Below are positions 1 through 9,636 of a stretch of 64,000 nucleotides of DNA, piece after piece. The notes below the pieces were generated by a model that saw nothing but the letters and a program-made list of their open reading frames with translations, had not been told where the DNA came from and ran no database searches. A program made the position numbers and the translations under genes. This stretch comes from Lotus japonicus (Eukaryota; Streptophyta; Magnoliopsida; Fabales; Fabaceae), in the NCBI RefSeq assembly GCF_012489685.1, contig NC_080046.1, forward strand, positions 65,053,984 to 65,117,983, written 5' to 3'. Within the stretch, counting starts at the first letter, position 1; every line of letters starts with the position of its first letter.

Positions 1-364
1 TGAGTTTTTTCTGTCTACATAGCAAGTTACGCTCTCTAAACTTAGAGATATTTATGCCCATGGATTTGATACTTCACTATGTTAAAGTCCTTGTCACGAT
101 CTAGTTCAGAATTTCAGATACCATAGTTATTTTAAACTAATAAATTTATATTATATTATCTGCATTTTGGTTTCATTCTTGTCAAATGATACTCATCTAC
201 TAATATGTAATGCCGAAGCAAAGGGCATGTAACTAAGCAATCTTACTAGCCCTTTTTTATGCACAGTCCTTGTGGGATTGTGTTCCTATGTCTGACTGTC
301 TTGTTATTAACCATGGGGAGTTTATGTTAACTTTATAATTTATATTCTTCTCTCTGCTTTGCAG

Positions 365-2139
365 TTTCCTCCCTGTTACAAGGACATCAGTTTCTGGATC
401 AATGAATCATTTACTGAAAACAATCTGTGTGAAGTTGTCAGAGGAATAGCCGGGGATCTTGCAGAGGAGGTACATGATACACATTTGATTAATTTGAGCA
501 TAATTTTCTCTGGCATATTAATTATATTTCTGTAAGTTCTCAAATTAGCTGCTTTCATGATGTTCAATGGAAACTTTATGCATGATTCGGGACTATGGAT
601 TGGGGTGACAATATTCTCAGACGCTGCAGCTTTGGTTTCTTTAATATTTCAAAAAAAAAAGCTTTGGTTTCTTTAAAAATCATACAAGCATCAAACACAA
701 ATTATAAACCTACTAGAATAATTCAACCAGTAGTATAAGTCATCATTTGCCAACAGTATTCTTATCCGCCTAAATTTAATTGGTAAAAGCAAACCTCGGG
801 AATAAGTTGCTAAACTAAACAAAAGACTAAAACTAGCCTTTGCAACTTGATCTTGATGGAAAATAACATATATCTTGATGAATTGTAAATAGGCGTGCTT
901 GATCTCATTGATCTGTAAAATACATTCCTATCATCTCAAATGAAGCGATCAAATTCTTGAGTTAGCAGCAATTGTTGTTTGTAGACTAGTGTTTTTAGAG
1001 GCTTTGATACCTTGTTTGCAAATAGCTCCTTGTGCCTAATAAATTTGTGGAGAAATAGTTTTTGGCTGCTTGATCTCATAATAGAATATAAAACTCCTGA
1101 GTCTCTTATTTGAATAATTAAAATTGGCTTCAAACTTACATTTCAGTATGGTACATTGGTACATCATAAAGAACTTAGACTAGAAAATTTTGGGAGTAAG
1201 GGCGGTTGTTTAGCAGGAAACTATTTAATATATTTCTCTCTGCTATTGCTAGTGTTCTTTCTGTGCTTAATTTAGAGCAAGTTGTGGTAGTAAGATATGG
1301 ATGCAGCCATGTAGAAAGAGAATATTGTTTTAGTAAAGAATGGGAATGGTTTGGACTTGAGTTTATATTAAATAAGACAGGGGTAGTCTCCTCAAAGTTA
1401 ATGTATAATACGGTATTACGGTATAGTGAAGCTAATGTGCATAGTATCTTCCATGTACAATATTAACATACTTCCTCTAGTTGGAGCACCATAGATGTTG
1501 CATGCAACAAGTTTGCTCTGATAGCTTCAATCTGGGTTATCTGAGATGAATAGTAATTATGCCTGCTAGTTGGTCATTTGAGTTAGCAATGCACCCTGAA
1601 AGGATTGTAAGTGGCAGAAATTCGATGAGTTTGGTCCTCTCATTATTTAAAGTGATTAGAGACTGCATGCATGGCAGCTTGACTATCAAAAAGTAGCTTC
1701 ATTCATCAAGGCCATAGTTTGAATTTGTCTAGCAGGGATTTTTTGCTCTTTCTCTTTCAAGAGATGATGTTGCCTCCAATCAGAATGCAATATCATAGAG
1801 CATCTCTTTGTAGTAGAATTTCTCCCATCAGCATTACCATAACCAGTCCCCTGTTTCTTGAAATCACAGGTGCAACTAATAGACAATTTCACCAACAAGA
1901 AAGGAATGACCAGCCACTGCTACAGGATTGCATATAGGTCCATGGAACGTTCTCTAACTGATGATGAAATTAATGATCTGCAGGTATTAAATATAATTAT
2001 AAATATCGGACACAAGTCTTGGTTTGAAGTTGTCATATTTTGTTTCCTAAGCTAGAACATAGTAACATTATTTTCCTTGTCAATGCAGTGGAAAGTAAGA
2101 GAACAGGTGCAGAGCAAATTGGAAGTTGTCATAAGATGA
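365..2139 (+). CDS. Phenylalanyl-tRNA synthetase, organellar type, C-terminal exons (5' part outside window)
   Basis: These are the last three coding exons of the monomeric organellar PheRS, which charges tRNA-Phe in mitochondria and plastids. Exons are 365-469, 1870-1983 and 2089-2139 with a TGA stop at 2137-2139. All junctions are AG/GT and all introns between them are phase 0. The 89 visible residues are the ferredoxin-fold anticodon-binding (FDX-ACB) domain: they open with [12 protein letters not shown], continue with VVRGIAGDL and end in the [12 protein letters not shown] and [10 protein letters not shown] segments typical of the family. The catalytic class II core must lie to the left of the window; positions 1-364 are intron. 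The 3' UTR follows, with AATAAA-like signals near 2555. The family call rests on motif recognition, and I know of no other family with this C-terminal pattern. Confidence 0.9.
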
Positions 2140-3480
2140 GCTTTACTGTGTTAAAGCTATACAGCTTTGCTGTAATTTTTGTTCTCATTTTTTTTGTACA
2201 GATGTTTTATCTCCCCCAACAGCAACTGAATGACTCAATGGATAGATTTATTATTTATTTTCTCTTGGTGAAAATACACTATATGGTTGTATCTTCTGAT
2301 TTTCCACATGAACATAACATTTCTGAGGAAAATAATTATAACTGCTGACTGCTGTAGTGTAAAATCGGTGGACTCCTTCACGTAATGGTAGGTCCTCAAC
2401 AATAAAATTGAGTAACAAATGGCTTGTGGACGATTTTATATTTCAGATTCCTATTTTTGTCTCTATGTGTGCAAGGGAAGGGGTATGTGGATTTGTGCTG
2501 TGCATGGTATGCCATAAGAGTGTAAACGCTAGTTGCTAAGTTTTCTGAGATTATAATAAATAAATGTTTGCAACCCTTTTGGAATCATTTATGTCTTTCA
2601 TTAATTGATGGCTTCCTTTCCCTTTTTTCTGCTAGAGAAGTTCAGAGAAAAGAAAAAACTAAGAACAGAAAACTTGCACAACATACTCTTGTGGGTACTA
2701 GGTAAATCGTTATTTAATGCTGTCTTGTTTTTTTAATGATTCATCTCTAATAGACTAATACTATGTCCGAATCTGCTTTTTTCCAGAATCAATTCTCAAC
2801 ACTCAAAAGCTACTCACAAAAATTCTGCATATAATTTATTGACTTTAGAATTAATTATAAAAAGATTTTCAAACATGCACATGCAAATTGCATGTCAATT
2901 AACCTGAAATTTGATACGCTGAATTCTTTTCTAGTGATGTTTTTCGTGTAAAATGTGCAGAAGTTCATGACCTCCTAGTGATATTTCTAGTGATGGTAAT
3001 TTCTAGTCATGGTAATTTCTTTTGTGTAAAATGTGCAGAAGTTCATGACCTCCTAGTGATATTTCTAGTGATGTTTTTCGATGGATTTTTGGTGCAGCCA
3101 ACTTATTGTGTTGGCTAATTTAGCTGCATTCAGTAGCACTTCTGAAGCTTTAATGAATGGAGGAAAAATATTAATAAACTTAAGCAAATTGGAGGAAACA
3201 TTGTATGGAGTATTCATTAAGGCACCTAATACTTGAAGTATACGAGTTTTGATTGCTCTCACCATAATTGTGGGAGATACTGAAATTTTTTATTTGTTAC
3301 AATCAGCTTACAAAGAAGAAAATAGGAATAAGGAATAATACAGAATATAGGAATAATAATAGAATATTCTTTAGATTAAATACCCTAATAAAATATTCTT
3401 TAGTAATAACAATATAGAATCATTAATATCAATATCAATATCAATATCAATATCAATATATATTAGAAAAGAAGAACTTC
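2140..3480. other. Downstream flank of the PheRS gene with small repeats
   Basis: This holds the 3' UTR and intergenic DNA. A 78-bp tandem duplication runs from about 2947 to 3075; its copies share the segment starting AAAATGTGCAGAAGTTC at 2950 and 3028. A hexanucleotide AATATC microsatellite lies at about 3424-3464. A 55-codon open frame at 3081-3245 (+) starts MDFWCSQLIVLANLA and has a coding-like composition, but I recognise no family and it may be chance or a pseudogene remnant. Confidence 0.5.
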
Positions 3481-5190
3481 CATAGTGACGTGTCAGCACC
3501 AGATTAATTCTTAGTGACGTATCAGCACCAGATTAATTCTCATAAAATTTATTCCACGTGTCAATTTGTTAGAGGGTATAGTATTATATAATTTTCAATT
3601 GATATATGTTTTAATTTTATATATTCTAAAATAATTGATTGATATTATTTTAAAAGATTTTAAAAGATAAGATTTGGTCTTTTAATTTATTTTAAATGTA
3701 TTTTTAGAATATATTAATTAATTTTAATTTAATTTTCGAATTTTTATTAATTCGGGATTTTATGAGTTTTTATTGTGATTTGCTAGATTTTGTTAGTTTT
3801 TATCGATCTTTAATTAGTACATTTTTTTATTTTAGATTTGATTGGAATTTATGTTGTTTATTTCTTAATTTTATCTTAATTTATCTTATTATTTATTTAA
3901 TTTTAATTCCAGGAAATATTTTATTTTATTTTAGATTTATTTTTAGAGTATATTAATTAATTTTTCTTGAATTTTCGGATTTTTAATTAAAGCAGGATTT
4001 TATGAGTTTTTATTGTGATTTGCTAGATTTAATAGTTTTTATCTCTCTTTATTTACTACCTTTTTAAATTTTAGGTTTGATTAGGATTTAGTTTGTTTAC
4101 GTGTCAGCACCAGATTAATTCTCATAAAAATTATTCCACGTGCCAATTAGTTAGAGGGTATAATTTTCAATTGATATATGTTTTAATTTTATATATTCTA
4201 AACTAATTAATTGATATTATTTTAGAAGATATAATTTTCAATTGATATATGTTTTAATTTTATATATTCTAAAATAATTGATTGACATTATTTTAAAAGA
4301 TAAGATTTGGTCTTATAATTTATTTTAAATTTATTTTTAGAATATATTAATTAATTTTATTGAATTTTCGAATTTTTTTATTAATTCGGGATTTTATGAG
4401 TTTTTATTGTGATCTGCTAGATTTTGTTAGTTTTTATCTGTTTTATTTAGTACCTTTTTTAATATTAGATTTTATTGGGATTTAGGTTGTTTATTTCTTA
4501 ATTTTATTTTAATTTATCTTATTATTTATTTAATTTTAATATAAGGAAATATTTTATTTTATTTTAGATTTATTTTTAGAGTATATTAATTAATTTTGCT
4601 TTAATTTTTGGATTTTTAATTAATTCAGGATTTTATGAGTTTTTATTGTGATTTGCTAGATTTGGTAGTTTTTATCTATCTTTATTTAGTACCTTTTTTA
4701 ATTTTAGATTTGATTTAGGATTTCGGTTGTTTATTTCTTAATTTTATCTTATTATTTATTTAATTTTACTTCCGGGAAATATTTTATTTTATTTTACATT
4801 TATTGATAGAGTATAATAATTAATTTTTATTGAATTTTCGGATTTTTAATTAATGTAGGATTTTATGAGTTTTTATTGTGATTTGCTAGATTTTGATAGT
4901 TTTTATCTATCTTTATTTATTATTTATTTAATTTTAATTTCATGATATAATTTATTTTATTTTTGAGTTCTTTTTAGAGTATAAATGAATTTTTATGGTA
5001 TTTTTATTGAACTTTCATATTTTTATTTAATTGAAGATTTTATGAGTTTTTATTGTGATTTGCTAGTTTTTGTTAGTTTTTATCTATCTTTATTTAGTAC
5101 ATTTTTAAAGTTTAGATTTGATTAGGTATTATGTTGTTTATTTCTTGATTTTATCTTAATTTATCTTATTATTTATTTAATGTTAATTCT
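3480..5190. repeat. AT-rich tandem repeat tract, unit about 240 bp
   Basis: A phrase beginning TATGAGTTTTTATTGTGATT and continuing TGCTAGATTTTG recurs at 3761, 4001, 4395, 4634, 4864 and 5041. Spacings are 240, 394, 239, 230 and 177 bp. Each copy is preceded by TTAATTAATTTT-like and ATTTTCGAATTTTT-like sequence. The 394-bp interval holds an extra block that is also present at the left edge: ACGTGTCAGCACCAGATTAA occurs near 3489 and 4100, and a close variant near 3519. A TTGATATATGTTTTAATTTT block follows near 3600, 4175 and 4245. The copies are diverged, so this is an old satellite-like array or a decayed transposon interior. No coding potential is seen. Confidence 0.7.
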
Positions 5191-5789
5191 AAGAAAAAGT
5201 AGTTGATTTGGTGCTGAGGGTCCACAAAGCTACCATGGACATGCAAAGATTTGATAGCCGCTATTTCTACCTCTGCCACATGTCGCGATCAGGACAGAGG
5301 TATGTCATAAGATGATGTTATGTGAAGTAGAGTTTATCATGTTGTCATTGATGATTTGTGCCATTTCAGTTTATCCTTTGTTCATAATTTAATCCTGGTT
5401 TCTTAAATTTCACATATTTTGTGTTTGTCGATCCAAAAGTTTACAAATTTTTGCATATGCAAATTTCTTTTGTTCTCCTTCCGCTTTCGTAATTTTTTAA
5501 ACAAGATGTTGGTATAGTTGGTAGAAATCCACGCGTGTGAAACCTTTGTAAACCAGATTTTGGTATAATTTGTAGAAATTCACGAAACTTATGATAGCCT
5601 GAACTTATATTCATTTCTCAAATTTTGCTCCTTTTTATTCATCATGTTTGAGCTGTGTGTATAAGCATACTATTTGCAATGTATGTGAATGATGCACAAC
5701 TTACTATTTTTTTTTTATGATGCACAGGTCAATCAAATTGATGAAAACATATGAAGAGTTCATATTAAATCTTCATGAGTATGTTTAGC
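5190..5789 (+). other. Possible orphan exon pair, unrecognised
   Basis: A stretch with more balanced composition at about 5205-5299 reads open as VLRVHKATMDMQRFDSRYFY and ends in a plausible donor (CAGAG/GTATGT). About 430 bp later an acceptor (CACAG at about 5728) leads in the matching phase into SIKLMKTYEEFILNLHEYV and a TAG stop. Joined, the two pieces give a C-terminal tail of about 50 residues. No upstream exons are evident through the AT-rich repeat. It may be the relic 3' end of a gene broken by the array, a real gene whose 5' part I cannot see, or chance. I do not recognise the protein. Confidence 0.25.
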
Positions 5790-5799
5790 CCATTCTTAA

Positions 5800-6900
5800 T
5801 GTTGGTTCATGTTTTCCTCAAACTCATCGGTTTTGCATATAATCATGTTTTAGTATGCCAATTGGGTGACTTATCTTATTTTGCTCTATATATTTTCTTA
5901 AGTTCAATTTAAATTGATCGTTAGTATAAGTTATATTTTTACTGCTGATATTAGAGATGTATTGGTAATACATTTTTAATCAATCCATGACCTCAAATGT
6001 CTTGATCCGTAGTGGTGACCACATACGTCGAACTTACCTAAAATTTCCTTCATCCAAAAATAGCTAATGAACACCTTGAACTTTGAAGGGGCGGATGGGC
6101 TCATGTTTTGTTAAGTATTGGATTAAATTCAGCCCAAAATACATATTGATTTTGTAAGAGACTAGATTATGCTTACAAGACAAGTAAAAAAACAATATGT
6201 TAATACTAAATTCCATTATGAAATATCAGCAAAACAAAAAGTCATTGTTCAATATAAAACCTAGCTCAATTAAAAATATTGAGCATATTTCAAATATTAA
6301 AAACTCTTTTAAAGTAAAGTTTAGCAATTAAGTATTCACCATACTCTCAGGTACAAAATTACAATAGCAATTAAGTATTCCAAATCCATATGAGACTCTT
6401 TTAAAGTAAAGTTTAGCTATCCTACAAAAAGTGAAGTCTACCTCAATCTCATCCATTTAGTATTTGGAATATAGTTTGGAAGGCTAATCTAGAATATTCA
6501 ATTGAAGCTTCAAGTTAGAGCTTGTATCTAATCGTGCAATGAATTGTATGGATAACTTATTTTTAAATAGACTCTGATATGGATAATTACATATTTCATC
6601 AACCCAATTTCTCTCTATCTTTCTCTTTCTATCACACAATATGTCATATATATCATTTTTCTCTCCTAATTTATCCTAATTGAAGTGTGAAATGTGAACA
6701 TTCAATTGTAGTGTCCAAACAGTACACAGTTTATACAACAAATAATGAAAGACAATCTTAAACTTCTATTATTGAATGCATATAGAGCATATATGTATTA
6801 AAAAAAAGGTACAGTAAAGTTCCTTGTAATGGATAAGAAAATGAAAAATAATCAAAATACAAAGCACAATAGTAAATAAGTGATTAATCAATCTTAACAT
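5800..6900. other. Intergenic DNA, no gene seen
   Basis: This is AT-rich sequence. A short imperfect duplication (ACTCTTTTAAAGTAAAGTTT) occurs at about 6303 and 6391. It contains the probable 3' flank of the enoyl-CoA isomerase gene. Nothing else is supported. Confidence 0.5.
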
Positions 6901-7614
6901 TCAGATCTTAGAAACAATTGATTTCTGAGTTAATCCCAAAACCAAACACGCTTCTGGATACAAACTCTTCCTTATCTCTGCATACACTTCCCCCACCCAC
7001 TTCCTCCGCCCAAGCTCCTCCCCCAACCGCATCGCCGCCTCCACCGTCTTCTCCGCGCCATCGTGCGCCGAGTCAACAATCCCCCTCTTCACCGCCTCCC
7101 CCGCCCTGATCTTCACCCCGCCCAGCACAAAGTCTCTCAGCGTCACCGGAGACCTGATCTTATCCCTCATCACGGCGGCGAAGTAATCCGGCAGCGGCAG
7201 GCCAAGGTTCACCTCCGGCATGTACATCACGCCCTGGTCGCTCCTCATCAGGACGTAATCATGGCTGATCGCTAACAGGAACCCGGCGGCGGAAGCGTGG
7301 CCGTTGACGGCGGCGATTGTCGGCATCGGGAGTGACACGAGCGCCGCCACGACGGGGCGAAGGGAATCGACCATGGACTGGAGGCGATCGTAGGCGGATT
7401 CGGAGCCGGCAGCGCGGGCCCATGTGAGATCGAAGCCGTTGGAGAAGAATCTGCCGGTGGCGGTGGTGATTAGGACGGAGCCAGGGGTGGCTTGAGAAGT
7501 GAGTCGGGAAAGGGTTGAGAGAAGGGATTGGATGACGGTGGGGCTGAGGCGGTTCTGGTCGTCGCCGGTGAGGGTCAGGACCCAAAGGTTGTCACGCTTC
7601 TCGAGGCTGCACAT
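6901..7614 (-). CDS. Delta3,Delta2-enoyl-CoA isomerase, peroxisomal (ECI-like)
   Basis: A single-exon gene of 237 residues in the crotonase fold. Plant ECIs shift cis/trans-3 double bonds to trans-2-enoyl-CoA so that unsaturated fatty acids can pass through peroxisomal beta-oxidation. N-terminal MCSLEKR and SVLITTATGRFFSNGFDL (about 46-63) match the family. The oxyanion-hole segment MPTIAAVNGHASAAG lies at about 97-111. MPEVNLGL (132-139) contains the expected catalytic Glu134. KWVGEVYAEIRKSLYPE near the C terminus is characteristic. The last three residues are SKI, a non-canonical PTS1 compared with the usual SKL/PKL. Length equals that of the Arabidopsis proteins. The gene is strikingly GC-rich against its surroundings, and that composition creates many false open frames on the other strand. 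No premature stop is present. Confidence 0.9.
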   Translation of the reverse strand: MCSLEKRDNLWVLTLTGDDQNRLSPTVIQSLLSTLSRLTSQATPGSVLITTATGRFFSNGFDLTWARAAGSESAYDRLQSMVDSLRPVVAALVSLPMPTIAAVNGHASAAGFLLAISHDYVLMRSDQGVMYMPEVNLGLPLPDYFAAVMRDKIRSPVTLRDFVLGGVKIRAGEAVKRGIVDSAHDGAEKTVEAAMRLGEELGRRKWVGEVYAEIRKSLYPEACLVLGLTQKSIVSKI

Positions 7615-7873
7615 GTCGATTCAATTGATTCACTTTTTTTTTTTTGTGTTTCCTTCACACTCTGTTTTATCTATTGAGGGTACTAGTCAAATTACCATTT
7701 AATGACATTAACTAATGAAATATTTGACCAAAACAAATTATAGAAGGGATTAAATAAAATTAATCAACATGCAAAAGTTAATTTTTTTTCTATAGTAATT
7801 ATTAAGTTCGTCCAATTTTTTATTTTTTATTTTGAAAATAATTTCATCCAAATTTGATAATATAGTAAAGTTG

Positions 7874-8107
7874 AGGTTGTCTAAATGACCCATGATAAAG
7901 TTTGGGTTAGATAACTCATCATCCAATCACATTGGAAATAAGTGAGTTGAAAATAAATTGATAAATAAAATATAAATTTCAATTCACTTGTCTCCAATGT
8001 GATGTGATTGGATGATGAGATATATAAATTTCAACTCACTTGTCTCCAATGTGATTGGATGATGAGTTATTTAACTCAAACTTTATCATGGGTCATTTAG
8101 ACAGCCC
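7874..8107. mobile_element. hAT-type MITE, 234 bp, with 8-bp target duplication
   Basis: The terminal inverted repeats read AGGTTGTCTAAATGACCC at the left and, on the reverse strand, GGGCTGTCTAAATGACCC at the right. Similarity extends inward for about 70 bp on each side, including CATGATAAAGTTT and AACTCATCATCCAATCACAT. An exact 8-bp direct repeat, TAAAGTTG, flanks the element at 7866-7873 and 8108-8115, the length expected of hAT elements. A partial internal duplication (CACTTGTCTCCAATGTGAT) has lengthened the right arm. There is no coding capacity. Confidence 0.85.
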
Positions 8108-8485
8108 TAAAGTTGGGAGGTATTTTTCTTTTTTGAAACATTGGGAGGTAGATCATATCCGAAATGAATATATGATAAGTGTATGATATGATTGTTAAAA
8201 AGTAAAATTAAAAATCTGAAGACTGATTAGTCTGCAAAGATTAGATTAATTCAAAACTCACTTCAAGCCAAGCCGATAAGTAGTTGTCAATTTCCATTCT
8301 GTAAGAAAAAATGTAGTGTTTAGCTCTTGATCAACAGGATTGGGAGACAATGGTTTCATGAAATGCAGTCTATAAATTCCTGTAAAAGAACCACAAAAAG
8401 AAGAAGCAATTATAGTGTACTAGTGACTAATGTAGTGTGTGACCAATGAACAAAAAAAGGCTAAACATATATAAGAAAGAAAAAA

Positions 8486-8557
8486 AGGTCCCACCGAGAT
8501 TTGAACTCGGGTTACTGGATTCAGAGTCCAATGTCCTGACCACTAGACCATGGGACC
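8486..8557 (-). tRNA. tRNA-Gln (anticodon CTG)
   Basis: Reading the minus strand, the acceptor stem starts GGTCCCA and closes with TGGGACC plus discriminator T at 8486. The D arm has TGGTCTAGTGGTCAGGACA. The anticodon arm TTGGA-CTCTGAA-TCCAG carries CTG. The T arm has CGAGTTCAAATCTCG. All four stems pair, there is no intron, and a T-rich stretch (TTTTTT on the minus strand, 8481-8486) follows as a Pol III terminator. CCA is not encoded, as expected for a nuclear gene. Confidence 0.95.
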
Positions 8558-8559
8558 TT

Positions 8560-9636
8560 GATGATAAACTTTTACCAAATTTGTGTATTTTTACAAAACA
8601 CTTCTTTATGTTTTTGTTTTTCAACTACAGTACATGGGAAGTAACTTTTTTATGTTTATGTGTTTCAATATTATTTTTCAGTAACATTTTTGTAAAAACA
8701 TTCATAATAAACTTCACCACATTCAATTTTCAACTTCATTTCAAAATAATAATAATAATTTCAACTTATTCCTAAGTTCAAAAGAATTTCACTTACCAAA
8801 CACCTCTAAAACATACCATCGTCCTGATTCAATCCCAAGATATGACAACAATTGTTAAACTCTCAATGTCAAGATACCTTACCTTAGGATATTTTGAAAT
8901 CAACTACGGGTAATGAAATACTATTGCAATAGCAAATGCAAAATCAAAATTCTTCCACCAACAACTAAGTTTCAAACTGAAGAGATACATATTTAACGAG
9001 TAAAACTTCTGTAGCTATTCAATATATAAGCCATTGATGGGTTATTTTACGTCAACCATTTAGAGAATTTGAACAATATTGCGAGTTTGTGTCCTTTCAT
9101 TATGTAACATTGTCAAGTTAAACTCCCAAAAAATGGAAATTCTTACCGTAGTACATTAGTACTTGTGCCTGTTAACAAGTTGAGGCTTAAAATGTCAAAA
9201 CAACCTCCACCCGCGCAGTTTAACAGTAACAATCATTTTGTTCGAACATTGCAAACAAAATGAACGAGATGAAGCAAAAAGAATTGAAAGAGAAGAAATG
9301 TTATCTATTATTTACAATCAAAACAAATTCTATGTTGCTGTCTATGCTGCTGCTCCCTACGACCTATACAAATATCCAATTAAGACTACCTCAAAATTTT
9401 ATCCAATAAAGACTAACTCAAAATTTCAGGGTAAACGACTGAATCATCTAGATCACTCTGAACAATTAAGACAATTCACACAATCTTCATGTCAGGTATC
9501 AACAGAGGCCATGTTAGAAAATTTTGCTGTTTTTTTCTGCTGCCACCAAAAGAACAACTTAGATACGCCTGCTCCCAGGGAAAAAAAATCACCAGTTCAA
9601 AAAATTAAAATTATATCTGTAAGGATGTATAACTAA
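8560..9636. other. Intergenic DNA and 3' flank of the SNF2 gene
   Basis: AT-rich, with no supported gene. The open frame on the plus strand at 9238-9636 lies where the minus-strand SNF2 gene should have its 3' UTR. It shows no family resemblance, so I treat it as chance. Confidence 0.5.

Noticed and set aside
1206..1466. 86-codon frame inside the PheRS intron
   Set aside because: It begins at a non-ATG codon, lies within an intron and has no family resemblance.
3424..3464. Regularly repeated AATATC as a possible CRISPR-like array
   Set aside because: A plain microsatellite without spacers, in a plant nuclear context.
6918..7702. Frames on the plus strand and a second minus frame over the isomerase gene
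   Set aside because: Shadows of a GC-rich real gene.
8427..8775. Frames across the tRNA-Gln gene
   Set aside because: They run through the tRNA and flanking T-rich DNA.
9238..9636. 132-codon plus-strand frame
   Set aside because: It lies in the expected 3' UTR of the SNF2 gene, is Lys/Asn-rich and has no recognisable domain.
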